Shown one piece after another: positions 35,201-49,800 of a DNA stretch of 64,000 nt; the first letter of the stretch is position 1, and every line of letters starts with the position of its first letter. The stretch spans positions 827,086 to 891,085 of the forward strand of contig VJWM01000016.1 of NCBI GenBank assembly GCA_010909165.1, read 5' to 3'. Source of the DNA: Anthoceros angustus (taxonomy: Eukaryota; Streptophyta; Anthocerotopsida; Anthocerotales; Anthocerotaceae). The translations under genes were made by a program, and so were the position numbers. The notes below the pieces were generated by a model. It worked only from the letters and a program-made list of their open reading frames with translations, did no database searches and was not told the DNA's origin.

Positions 35201-37483
35201 TTGCAAATCCCCAGGTTGCGAAGTGTGGGACTGCTAGTCAGGATGTCAGCCAGGTGGGCTGCTCCACCACCTTCCACTAGAGTGTCTCCAGAAACATACA
35301 AGCTGCGGGCACTTTCTCCTATGGTCGGGTTCCCAGAAAGATACAAGCTGCGGAGCACCGAGCGGCGATTCTCTCGCAGGGCTGCAGCTATGCGACCCAG
35401 TCCATCGGCAGTCATGCCAGTGAATCCCATATTAAGAATTCGCAAGGTGCGGCTCGATCGCAAGGTAGCTGCCAGTGCAATGCAGGCTGCACCTGTTCCA
35501 AACCCACGGTACCCATGCAAATCCAGCAATTCCACTACTGCATTCGAGTTTAGACTTTCCAAGAACGCCGTTGCCTCTGCCACGGTCACTCTGCAATTTC
35601 GACGATATAGAGGGTCGAGCTCGATTGATCTGAGCGTGGGACATTTACCCATAGCTGTCATAAGGCGCTTGCTAAGGCGCAAGCGCAGTTCCTGTTCCGC
35701 CTTTGGATGTTCAACGTCCATCTCGAACAAGTACCCATAGGCGTCCACACGAGGAAGCCGACTTAGAGTAGGCGAAGGTGACTCGAGCTCCGCAAGCAGG
35801 GCAAGCAGCTCCTCAGACACAGGAACTGGAATGGTGACAACAAAGACAGGGAATGGAGTCAAAGCGGCAGACTGCATTCATGATTCAAACGTCTTCATAG
35901 TTTCAACAAAAACAACAGCAGCTTGGAAGTTGGAATGTAAGTTGTTCCATACCTGCGTCGCCTGAAGAGGTGGCCAAAGTGGCCATCGCCGGTAGTGGCA
36001 CCTGTTCCGAACCTGCAGAAGTGAGAGAAGTCAGCTCCCTGTCATGTGTACCTAGTTTTTGGGTTCTAACTTGTGAGACATACAGATGAAGGACAAGGGT
36101 AGCTAGCTAGCTTGGGGCACCTACCCTGCTGTCCAGCGCTTCTTCTCTGTATGTTCTTTGTGAGAGCATTCTGGATGTGTATCCCTTTGCCTTCACTGGA
36201 CCAGGATGTGTTCTTGATGGAAATGTTCTCCAGGACGTTTTTGCAGTTGGGTCCCAGAGACCGCATCAAGTCCCGGAACATGTAGTCATCCAACCCATCC
36301 CAGTCGTCCAACACAAGCGTCTTGAGGCTGGGGTTGTTGTGCAACCCGCGGAAGAACTCCTTGGTGAACCTGCTGGTCCCGTAGGGTTTCAAAAATCTTA
36401 GGCGCAGCTCTTCCAGAGTCTTGCACTTCTGCAGAATCTCCATCACCAAGGGATCCAGCTCCTCCTCCTCCACGGAATGGTAGTGCTCCAGAAGCAGTGT
36501 TGTGACGCTGCTGTTGTGAGCCAGTCCCGACAACCCGCGGGTCACAAAAAAGCTGGTTACGTTCAGGACCTTCAAAGTGGTGTTCGATCGAAGCATGGCA
36601 GCCACAGCTTGTGCGAGCCCGGCCTCCACAACCACACCCTTCCCCCCTGCCAGCCCCAGTACCTCAAGCCAGAGCTCGGTGATGGACTGGTTAAACGGAG
36701 GAGCAGCACTTGGACCGTGAGACTCCTCCTCCGACGAGGACACATCGCAGCTCAGGGCTCTCAAAACAGGGATCAACATTGCTGCCTGCTCAGGGTCCTT
36801 CTGCACGTTATATCCGATATCAATCCTGTTCAGAGTTCTGCTGCGAGCCACAGCGTCTGCAATCACCACGGCGCCCGCACCATCCATCCCTATCGAGCAC
36901 ATCCCGAACACTGTCAAAGCACGACAGTTGGACAGGATGCCGGCAACCTGTTGCGCCCCGGCAGCATTTCCTATCTCATTCCCATCGAGGTACAACACGC
37001 GGAGGACAGATCCGCTGTTGTCTCGCAAGGCTGCGGAGATATGCCCCAGGCCTTCCACTCTCAGGTCGAGCCCCCGCAAGTCCAGAGCCCCCACGCTGCG
37101 GCTGTGTCGCAGGACCACGTCAGCGAGTGCAGCGCACGCTTCCGTCGTCCCGAATCCTTGGATGTGGTTCAAGAAGAGGCTTTCCAACACCCGATTGCGC
37201 TTCAACCCGTTCAGCAATGCCAATGCCTCCACGTCCCTCACGCTGTACAACCCGAGCTCCCCAAGGGATTCAGATTGATCGTCTTGAGGCTCCGGCAGTT
37301 GCCGATGGCGGACATTATCCGCAAGCGCAGCTCCCGCCTGGACGCGTCTGAATCACGCTCCCGGCCAGGAAGTAGCTGCCCCAGGAACCCGCAGGAGGAG
37401 ATCTGGCAGGGTCGGGGAGACGGACTCGAGGCTGACGAGCAGGAAACCAGCTCGGCGGGAAGAGGCGGAGGCGGTTCCGCCAT
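31337..37483 (-). CDS. LRR-LRR-Roc-COR-caspase protein, copy 1 (frameshifts in LRR exons)
   Basis: Large multidomain gene. Exons: 37483-36125 (LRR module 1, from MAEPPPPLPAEL), about 36013-35953, about 35877-34397 (LRR module 2), 34292-33001 (Roc-COR), 32887-32335 (linker) and 32205-31337 (caspase). The Walker A GFPYAGKTT is split by an intron; DLAGHREY is the switch motif and TFGDKL sits where the guanine-specificity motif belongs. COR follows with LNLQWLGMGVFSQLIGIF. The last three exons are open and exactly in phase (1292, 553, 869 nt), so caspase and Roc-COR belong to one protein. Caspase: HG dyad CCINGHGG, nucleophile VFVINACRQ, substrate loop YSTSPGQQSFRD, C-terminal LTRGLYW. The LRR exons carry 1-2 nt shifts near 37441, 37263, 35053, 34872, 34518 and 34447. 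Either it is a recent pseudogene or these are base errors. Confidence 0.8.
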
Positions 37484-37563
37484 AGCCGAAACTTTAGCAG
37501 AGCAGGGAAACCAGCTCGGCGGGAAGAGGCGGAGGCGGTTCCGCCATAGCCGAAACTTTAGCA
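37437..37563. repeat. Two-copy ~63-bp tandem duplication at ROCO-caspase start codon
   Basis: The block CAGCTCGGCGGGAAGAGGCG...GTTCCGCCATAGCCGAAAC occurs twice, duplicating the start codon (ATG at 37483 and 37547). The upstream copy runs into a stop after about 16 codons. The downstream copy has GCAGGAAACC instead of GCAGGGAAACC, which breaks its frame. Confidence 0.8.
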
Positions 37564-37685
37564 GAACGTGCGAGCAGGACAACCAGGTCGGCAGGAAGAG
37601 TCGGTTCCGCCGTAGCCCAAACTTCACAACAACGTCACAGCTTCTCCGACTCATGCCGAGCCACCGGGCTCGGAAGAGGCAAGCG

Positions 37686-37755
37686 CAGGACAACAGAACC
37701 GAGGGCTAGGACAACAGAACCGAGGGCTAGGACAACAGAACCGAGGGCTAGGACA
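37686..37755. repeat. 22-bp repeat, three copies, upstream of ROCO-caspase copy 1
   Basis: AGGACAACAGAACCGAGGGC plus TA, repeated three times in the 5' flank. The equivalent positions of the other copies (about 52737, 61485, 63815) have a single unit. Confidence 0.85.
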
Positions 37756-39349
37756 TACAATGCCCGTAGGCTTCTATGCAGATGTCTCTGGCTTCTGGCA
37801 AGTAGGAAGGAAAGGCGTGATTTTGATTCCTCACTGCTGGCCGGCGCGGAGCAGCACGCAATGGAGCAAATTGGGCAACGTGCATGCCAGCGAGGGGCGT
37901 CGACTTCTTTACAATCACTATACATTACATTACTTGCGTCACATGGCTGCCAGCCCTTCAGTCAACATTTTTCATTCCTGCACGATGTCTGCCGAATGTT
38001 GTCGGCTTTCACGACTTTCTCTTGTGGACGACCACGGCCTTCCAGCTTCCAGCCTCCAGGAAATCCTGACGTCAGGATGAAGTGCTCTACCCAGGTGGCG
38101 GATGGTACATGGACAAAAGCTTTTTATGTTGGCGGTGAATAGTAGTGAAAGAGAGAGGCATTGTAAGGGCATCATCTGGGGCGGTTCCGGCAAGAGTTCT
38201 TGTCTGAACGACTCACGGCCTTGTCTGGACCTGCATTCGATGTTGACATGGCTGGACTCCATCCTCCTCTTCAATGATGCTGGCATACATCTACAATCCA
38301 TAGTGTGCTTGATTTTTGTGGGACTGTCACGTTCCAGGATTTACACATCGATCATGCGTCCACTGCAGAAGGCGTGGGGGAGGGAATGAAAACCTGCTTA
38401 TCTCGGCTGCTTCCCACTCAAAGCCCAGGATCCTCACACAACTATTGCCACAGAAGCTCCTTGCTTCTCATCCTGCTCACAAGTTCCTCCCCCAGCCAGC
38501 CATTTTCTGGGACGAGCTAACCTACTTCGCCTCCAGCTTTGGCTGTTTACAAACGCCTGACTCCTCGCTGCGACCTCTGCGTCTGCGTCGGGGTTCTTGT
38601 TAGAATACCTGTCGACCCACCAAACTGTTGGATCCCCCATGGATCCTGTGGCCACGCCCATCCAGGCGTAAGACCTTCGATGACGAGCACGGGCACAAGT
38701 TGGCGGGTCGCTACCGGACGACGGCCTTCCAGCTTCCAGCCTCCAGGAAATCCTGACGTCAGGATGAAGTGCTCTACCCAGGTGGCGGATGGTACATGGA
38801 CAAAAGCTTTTATGTTGGCGGTGAATAGTAGTGAAAGAGGCATTGTAAGGGCATCATCTGGGGCGGTTCCGGCAAGAGTTCTTGTCTGAACGACTCACGG
38901 CCTTGTCTGGACCTGCATTCGATGTTGACATGGCTGGACTCCTCCTCCTCTTCAATGATGCTGGCATACATCTACAATCCATAGTGTGCTTGATTTTTGT
39001 GGGACTGTCACGTTCCAGGATTTACATCGATCATGCGTCCACTGCAGAAGGCGTGGGGAGGAATGAAAACCTGCTTATCTCGGCTGCTTCCCACTCAAAG
39101 CCCAGGATCCTCACACAACTATTGCCACAGAAGCTCCTTGCTTCTCATCCTGCTCACAAGTTCCTCCCCCAGCCAGCCATTTTCTGGGACGAGCTAACCT
39201 ACTTCGCCTCCAGCTTTGGCTGTTTACAAACGCCTGACTCCTCGCTGCGACCTCTGCGTCTGCGTCAGTTCTTGTTAGAATACCTGTCGACCCACCAAAC
39301 TGTTGGATCCCCCATGGATCCTGTGGCCACGCCCATCCAGGCGTAAGAC
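37756..39349. other. Spacer between block copies 1 and 2
   Basis: No recognisable gene. Includes a repeated landmark near 37903-37975 (ACTTGCGTCACATGGCTGCC) found also at about 52880, 59690, 61660, 62130 and 62305. A direct duplication lies at 38036-39390. Confidence 0.5.
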
Positions 39350-39390
39350 CTTCGATGACGAGCACGGGCACAAGTTGGCGGGTCGCTACC
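38036..39390. repeat. Direct tandem duplication, 687-bp period
   Basis: 38036-38722 and 38723-39390 are near-identical, both containing CCAGCCTCCAGGAAATCCTG and a GCGGGTCGCTACCGGACGAC end. A third, partial version is at about 53016-53395. Confidence 0.88.
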
Positions 39391-39727
39391 GGACGACGGG
39401 CACCAGCCTGTGGGCCCCGTGATACCAAATGCGCTTGGCGGAGAGGCGTAAATAATACCTACAAGTTGTTGCCGTGGCTGGGAAGAAGAGCTTTCCTGTA
39501 CACACACAAGGACGTTTGATGTTGCATGGAGGCATCACTGCCTAAAGGAAGTTAGTGCCTGTTGCGTGCTTGGAGACGACGCCATCGCCACGGGCCAATG
39601 CCGGTTCTCCGGTGGACGACCGCCCACACCGTCCGCTGCACCACGTACGAAGCTTCCACACCAGCATCTGAAACGAGAAAACGTCGTCGCTTCAACCCTA
39701 ACCCTACTTTCGAAAGTGCGCGGCCGG

Positions 39728-41707
<1,980 letters not shown>

Positions 41708-43865
41708 CCTTCAGGTGTCAACAGCACATCATACCAAACGAAAGCTCAGCACTCAGCTGCCAGCTGGATCCTGCCCTGCCCATATCAGTCTCCTTGCAGC
41801 CTGCAGACACCGCCTCGTGCATCAAACCAACTCCTCGGAACACGCCTCTTCCAATAATTCAGCAGCCGGGGAAGTACAAACACACAACCGGACACTCGGC
41901 TGCGACTGCCTTGGTGAGGTGAGAGAGAGAAGGGGGAGGCCAATAATGCTCCTTTTCCCTGCTGTAAAGATTTCCCTTTCCTCTACTCTACTCCATGTTA
42001 TCTCCATGGATGCAATGTAATGCCATGCTGTTAGGACTCACAAACATCACAGTCAGAGCTACGCCACAGGATCAACACAGTTAGCAGACACAAGAAGCAG
42101 AGGCAATGGATGTCGTCTGTAACAGCACCACTGGCTTGAGGTAAATAGTAAAGGTAGTCACTCACTCATATCAGCTAGACAGGACAATTATATGGTGCAC
42201 AGAAGCACTACATGTGTAGTATAGGCTAGGATAGCCCTTGGGGCTTGGCATAACCTCGAGGATATGACTCTTATCTCGATATATTCAGCATCCTATATAC
42301 TACGAGAAAGTAGCAGAGGCTTGCAATTGCCCATGTCTGCAGAATGAGCGGACTATCTAGGTCTCGCTGGCAGGTATGACACAAGCGTACATAGTCTTGC
42401 CTCCAGAGATGTTGCTACTTTTATTCATTCAAGGTTTCAGATGCCAGAGCTAGCTTCTCACAGCATGCATCTTCTTCCTCTTTTTCCTTTGTCACACAGC
42501 GGCTTCAACACCAAGTTTGTGGTGTGTGGTATGTGTGTACGTAGCTCCCTTCCTAATTCAGACGTAGATACAATGCTACTCTCTACCTTGCGCGAAATTT
42601 CATCCCTCTTCTCTCTCTCGAGAACCCACGACAAATCCTTTACATCAATGCCAGACTGTACAGCAAGTTTCTTGTTAGCTCCAGCTGACTCTCCGAGCCT
42701 GCCTACTCCTGTGCACCTGCCTGAAGCTGCATCCACATTTGCCACGAGGATGCATGGAGACGCCTGCTGCGAAACCTGGCTCACAAGACTGTCAAACCAT
42801 TCCGCTAGGACAAAAACCAGACTGTCAAAGCACCGTGTTACGCTTCCTACATCCCCATGAGTTCTGGCAAGGTACCAGGAATCGAACAGGCATTGAGAAG
42901 CAAGCAAGAGTAACATTGAGAACTAAAATCAGCCCTTGTTGCTCCAATCTTCGACACAGAGCAATCGCCTCCTGACCCAGCCCGTGCCCTGCATTCCCAG
43001 CCATCAGCATACTCAAGCCTGACACTGAGCCCAGGTCATGGACTGCTCGCCCCACAAGGTTTGTTCAGCCACACATCTCTTGAGAACACTGTACAACAGA
43101 GAAGATGACACAGTAGATCTCGATTGTGTCCGAGCCGAGAGGGTCAAGCACCATCAGCATGTCACCACATACAAGTTCGTGGTGTGCGAGAAGCATACAT
43201 GATCTAATCCACATCTCAACAGCGAAAACTCTCTTTAGTTTGACACTTATGTAATTAGAAAACATAGAGATGAGTGATCAACATGGGAGATGAGTGATCT
43301 TCAGTTTAAAATCTGAGATGGGACAATGGCACGTCCTAAATGAGAGACATCTCTCCCAGCCGGCGCTGATCAGGAAGGTAGAACAACGCATGCCTCGCAT
43401 GTGAGAGATTTAGAAGTCATTCCACCAGCGGCACGCTCTGCACTTTCAAGAAAGAGGAACGCAAATCTGCACTTGCCTTGTGAAATCAAAAGCTACAGCT
43501 ACAGCTCTACAATTGGCTCGTTCTTTCCTCCCTACCCTCTATGAGCTAGCACTTGTTCACTACTGAACACAAGGAGGCTGTGAGATGTTTCTTCTGCATG
43601 CAGCATGCGCACCTGAACTTACGAAATGACCAGAAAGGACAGATGAGAATGCACCAAGCGTGCCTGGCCTATCACCACTACTTTCTTTTGTCAATTGCAG
43701 TCGAGCCTGAACGTCCGAAATGAGTAGGAAACGACAAATGAGAACGCATTGGAACAAATGAGAAGGCGTTGGAATGCACCAACAGTGTCTCTCTCGAGAC
43801 CATACCTGAGAGCGGATTGAAGCTTGTCATCGCCACACCCAACTCCCGCTGGCCAGGCAAGTGAG
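41708..43865. other. Spacer, block copy 2
   Basis: Counterpart of 29166-31336, with the PPR-like scrap at 42825-43055. No supported gene. Confidence 0.55.
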
Positions 43866-46800
43866 CTATGGTGAAGACCAGTACAGTCCTCTTGTGAGGG
43901 TGGACTTAAACTCGGGACACTGGAATTTCTTTTCGATGCCCTGTCCTGATCCGCTTGCGAGTTTGACCTCCATATCCGTGACCTTGCGAATCACGTTTGT
44001 TAAGATGCTCAATACATCTGCCGTTTTAGAGCCGTCGATGATGGCTTCCATAAAAGCTGTGATAAAGTTTGTGCCTTTCTCGGTATCTCTGAAGGATTGT
44101 TGTCCAGGACTGGTGGAGTAAACAATGAGACAATCGCACACAGAATGCAGGGCTCGGACTTCTCCGGCTCTCTTGCTCACCACTTGGCTCTCCTCAACTT
44201 CAGAGTCCTCGGCTTTCTTGATTTTGATAAGGCTGCCACTTCCTCGACAAGCATTGATCACAAAGACCTTAGGCTTGTTTGCAAGATACCTGGATTCAGA
44301 GATGGGCTTCACGATATCATCATCAACATATAGCTTCTCGCCACTTGCTTCACTTATGAGGATGTAATCTCGTCCATTTTCATCGATCCCCCCATGGGCA
44401 TTCATGCAACACAGAAAGCAATCGTCGTTAGCCAGGGTAGGGACCTTGGCAAGTCTCCTAAGATAAGATTTGACGTTCTCAGATTGGTTCACCACTATAT
44501 CTGTATCGAACGCCAAATTCTTGAGAAGAGCTTCAAGTCGCCCTCTGTCGACAGCTCCACCAGGTCTGTCCTTTTCTATGCTCACAATCACTGCCAAACC
44601 TCTCGTTTGCCTGCTGCCACACTGTCATTAGGATAACTCTCTGCAAAATGTTGTACTCTGCACTGCCTGCACTTGCGGGGATAGCTGTGTAGGAGTTCCC
44701 CGACAGAAGCTGCTGTTTTTTGATTTCGATCCTACAACAAGTGCAACCTCAGAGCATGCAAGGAACAATGTATACTACAAATTTGGCAGTCATCCTACTA
44801 GAAACTACTTCACCAAAACCAGGACATTCAAACGCATTCAGATGGTTCAGAAATCCTAACCTTCATACTCTACTTCGACTCTGGCCAGATCCCCTTTTTG
44901 CCCCAAGATCACGTGCCCATCTACCACGGTTGCATACTCCTTGTTGGCCTTTAAAATAGGTGGCTGGGCTTGTGTACTGGTGGAGATAGGTCCCCAAGAC
45001 TGCGTGTAGTGTGCATAGCCCTTTTCTTTTGTAGTAGCCACCTCCTTGATAAGCTTATCTGTCAGAATGCACTGATGTTTTCTGTGTCTACATGGCGTGA
45101 GGGACACTACACATTCACGCCTCAGGACACCTTCAACTAAGGTAACCCCTGCACAACCCTCATACGAAGCACAAAATGAACGAATTTGAGATACAATATG
45201 CTCTTGCAAGAACGATAAGGACCTCAAATAACCTTCGGTGGATCGAGCTAATATATCTATGTAACAACCTATTTCTGCATTAAATTCTACAAAGATATCA
45301 AGAAACTCTGCAGATATGAGAAGCATGTTCAGCTGCAGCTTTACGTTCGAATCAATCCATCTAACATCCTCATCAACCCAACCTTTCTCCAAACAATAGG
45401 TGTACAATAAAACCTATCACGCGTACAAACAAAAACAATGTAAACGTGGTCAATAACAGAAAGCATTCACAAACTTGCGTTGCGAGTAGGACTAAGGAAA
45501 GATTCATCTTTGAAAGAGTTACATACTTGCAACCGAGGGAAAAATCCTGGTGTGAGAAATGTGCAATCTTGATCATCACATTGTAAACGCAAACCGATAA
45601 AGATGTAGTCAATAGAATCATCCTCTGCATCCTTTGCAGGCCATTTCAGTTGTCGGTCTGCTCCCGCTATATCTTCATCTCCATACATACATGTTGGTAT
45701 AAAGTAACGCACTTGATCTTCTTCATCTCTACTTTCCAAACATAGGTGTAACTCAAGAACGAGTTGGATAAATTGTTCTTCGCTCACAATGGTCTCTTCA
45801 AGCCCAACCTTGTTCAAAGACATTTTTAGAAGCTTGCTCAACCCCCACTTGCTTATAAACCCATTTTGAAGCCAATCTCGTCCATCACCAGGTTCGCCAA
45901 ATATTCCAATCAATTGACCAAAAACCCCCATTCCCAGCCATTGGAGGTTAAGCACCACAAGCCCGATATCTCAAAATATATGATTTCCCCGGAATCCTTA
46001 AGGTACGATGCAACCACTTTCCAACTATCCTCCTTTACCATGAAATCCAAAAGAAATTTTTTATAATCCTCCGAAATGTGTGGATGCTCTAATGCCACCT
46101 TACATGTGTTAAGGAATAACTCATTAAACTTGTCAATAGAAATGATTGGGGTACCTTGTTGGTCTTCAGCCCACCTTTGTACATGTATCCTTGTTTGCTC
46201 ACAAATATTGGGAACTGGGGCCAACTTGCTAACAACTTGATGCAACTTCTTCTCCAGACTAGTGCGCAATGCGTACACATCTTCCCAACTTTGTCCATTG
46301 ATAAAAGTAGGTTCATACGATAACTCCACCAAATTCGTAAACTTTTTCTTCACCAGTAACATCTCTTCACATATTGCAACAGAATGCTTATCCCCTTTAA
46401 GCTTGTCACCAAATGTTACGATGACATGTACATAAGGTCTCACCTATTGACCCAATCGCGCGTTGGAAGCAATAAATTTTAACCAATAAATAAATTCTTC
46501 CTAAAATCTTTTCTATGCTTCATATCCACGGTTGAAAAATTCCCACCCAACTTGAATGGATTGTAAACAAATAAGAAGACAGAAGAATTATTAACATTAG
46601 GAAAAACAAAATCATGCAGCGCGTGATACTCCCTATGGCCTGCAAGGTCCCAAATTGTAATCCTTAATGCGGAGCATCTTTTATCACCTTCACTTCAAAT
46701 CCAAGTGTTCGAGGTATCTCTTCCGAAATTGTTATTTCAGCATAGTCTTCATGTGTCTCCATCATCATCAAAGTGTTTCTTATGGTCGTTTTGCCTGCAA

Positions 46801-49800
46801 CAAAATCATTTTAGTGATCATTCCTAACCGGTACGGAGATATGAGCAATATGAATGCACGTCACTCGCTCTACATTCAACATGCCCTATGCCGCTTACCT
46901 GCGTATGGAAATCCACAAAGTACAAGGCGACATGATTTGACGGGCATTGTGGGAATTCCTGCCAGAGCTCTTCTATATTCCCTGTTTTGCCGCAGCACTT
47001 TATCCACTGCAGCACCTTTGCCCTGTCTTTCCCACGCAGTGTTTTCGAAAGATATACGCTCCAGATTGGTGTTCACCTGCAGAGCCTGCATGAGCTCTCG
47101 AAACATATCGTCATCCAACCCCTTCCAGTCATCCAATACCAACGTCTTGAGGTAGCGATTGGTCTGCAACGACCTGAAAAACATCTTCGAGAGGTTGCAC
47201 GATCCCGCACACTCGTGAACCAGGTGCAAACTTCTCACGGACTGGCACCTCTGCAGGATTGGCATCAGTTTGAAGTAATCGTCGTTATGGCTAGAGCCAT
47301 TGTGTCGGACTGTCACACGAGTGATGCTGCTGTTGTCACACAGTCCCTCCAATCCCCGGCTTATGAGACAGCTAGATAGCTGGAAATGCGTTAAAGTGGT
47401 GTTGGCGCGCAGCATGCGGGCCACAGCTTCTCCCAATGAAGCGTCCATAGGCTCGTGGCCAGATCCAAATATTTCTAGCCGAGGTGTCTGACAGACTCGT
47501 TGGCAGAAAGAGGCTTGGGAGCAACACTCCCAGCCTCCTGCTCTGCGTCCTGCATACCAGGGGTCAATGATCGGGCCAACAGCATGGCCATTATCCCTGC
47601 CTGCTTTGGCTTACTTCGGTCAAATCCTATCCGCAGCCCGTCAAGCGTGGTGGTTTTTGCCAGAGCATTCCCTATCTTCAATGCTCCCGCCTCATCCATG
47701 CCTATATCGGAAATCCCCAGGTTGCGAAGTGTGGGACTGCTAGTCAGGATGTCCGCCAGGTGGTCTGCTCCAGCACCTTCCACTATAGTGTCTCCAGAAA
47801 GATACAAGCTGCGGGCACTTTCTCCTATGGTCGGGTTCTCAGAAAGATACAAGCCGCGGAGCACCGAGCTGCGATTCTCTCGCAGGGCTGCAGCTATGCG
47901 ACCCAGTCCATCGGCAGTCATGCCAGTGCGTTCCATATTAAGATTTTCCAAGGTGCGGCTCGATCGCAAGGTAGCAGCCAGTGCAATGCAGGCTCCACCT
48001 GTTCCAAACCCACGGTACCCACTCAAATCCAGCAATTCCACTACTGCATTCGAGTTAAGACCTTCCAAGAACGCCGTCGCCTCTGCCACCGTCACTGTGC
48101 AATTTTGACGCCCTAGAGGGTCGAGCTCGATTGATCTGAGCGTGGGACATATACCCATAGCTGTCATAAGGCGCAAGCGCAGTTCCTGTTCCGCCTTTGG
48201 ATGTTCAACGTCCACCTCGAACAAGTACCCATAGGCTTCCACACGAGGAAGCCGACTTATAGTAGGCGAAGGTGACTCGAGCTCCGCAAGCAGGGCAAGC
48301 AGCTCCTCAGACACAGGAACTGGAATGGTGACAACAAAGACAGGGAATCGAGTCAAAACGGCAGACATGCATTCATGATTCAAACGTCTACATAGTTTCA
48401 ACAACAACAACAGCAGCTTGGAAGTTGGAATGTAAGTTGTTCCATACCTGCGTCGCCTGAAGAGGTGGCCAAAGTGGCCATCGCCGGTAGTGGCACCTGT
48501 TCCGAACCTGCAGAAGTGAGAGAAGTCAGCTCCCTGTCATATATGTCTACCTAGTTTTTGGGTTCTAACTTGTGAGACATACAGATGAAGGACAAGGGTA
48601 GCTAGCTAGTTTGGGGCACCTACCCTGACGTCCAGCGCTTCTTCTCTGTATGTTCTTTGTGAGAGCATTCTGGATGCGTATCACTTTGCCTTCACTGTCC
48701 CAGGATGTGTTCTTGATGGAAATGTTCTCCAGAACGTTTTTGCAGTTGGGTCGCAGAGACCCCATCAAGTCCCGGAACATGTAGTCATCCAACCCATCCC
48801 AGTTCTCCAACACAAGCGTCTTGAGGCTGGGGTTGTTGTGCAACCCTGGGAAGAACTCCTTGGTGAACCTGCTGGTCCCGTAGGGTTTCAAAAATATGAG
48901 GCGCAGCTCTTCCAGAGTCTTGCACTTCTGCAGAATCTCCATCACAAAGGGATCCAGCTCCTCCTCCTCCACGGAATGGTGGTGGACCAGATGCAGTGTC
49001 GTGATGCTGCTGTTGTGAGCCAGTCCCGACAACCCGCGGGTCACAAAAAAGCTGGTTACCCTCAGGACCTTCAAAGTGGTGTTCGATCGAAGCATGGCAG
49101 CCACAGCTTGTGCGAGCCCGGCCTCCGCAACCACACACTTCCGCCCTGCCCCGGATACCACAAGGCAGAGCTTGGTGATAGACTGGTTAAACGGAGGAGC
49201 AGTACTTGGACCGTGAGACTCCTCCTCCGACGAGGACACATCGCAGCTCAGGGCTCTCAAAACAGGGATTAACGTTGCTGCCTGCTCAGGGTCCTGCTGC
49301 AGGATATCCGATAAGAATCATGTCCAGAGTGCTGCTGCGAGCCACAGCGTCTGCAATCACCACGGCGCCCGCACCATCCATCCCTATCCCGAATATCCGT
49401 AACACTTTCAGAGCGCGAGAGTTGGACAGGATGCCGGCAACCTGCCGCGCCCCGGCAGCATTTCCTATCTCATTCCCATCGAGATGCAACTCGCGGAGGA
49501 CAGATCCGCTGTTGTCTCGCAAGGCTGCGGAGATATGCCCCAGGCCCTCCACACTCAGCTCGAGTCCCTGCAAGTTCAAAGTCTCCAAGCTGCGACTGTG
49601 TCGCAGGACGGCATCCGCGAGTGCAGCGCACGCTTCCGTCGTCCCGAATCCTTCGATGCTGCACAAGCCGAGCCTTTCCAACACCGGATTGCGCTTCAAC
49701 CCGTTTAGCAATGCTAATGCCTCCACGTCCCTCACGCTGTACAACCCGAGCTCCCCCAAGGGATTCAGATCGATCGTCTTGAGGCTCCGGCAGTTGCCGA

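Noticed and set aside
31337-37483. Bacterial or animal contamination carrying the caspase
   Set aside because: The caspase exon is spliced in phase to plant-style exons and repeated together with plant EPSPS in one contiguous block. A misjoin would have to be repeated three times.
36477-37709. A 410-residue open frame on the plus strand
   Set aside because: It is antisense to the LRR exon of ROCO-caspase copy 1, has no recognisable motif, and similar antisense frames appear opposite every LRR module. GC-rich leucine-repeat codons keep the opposite strand open.
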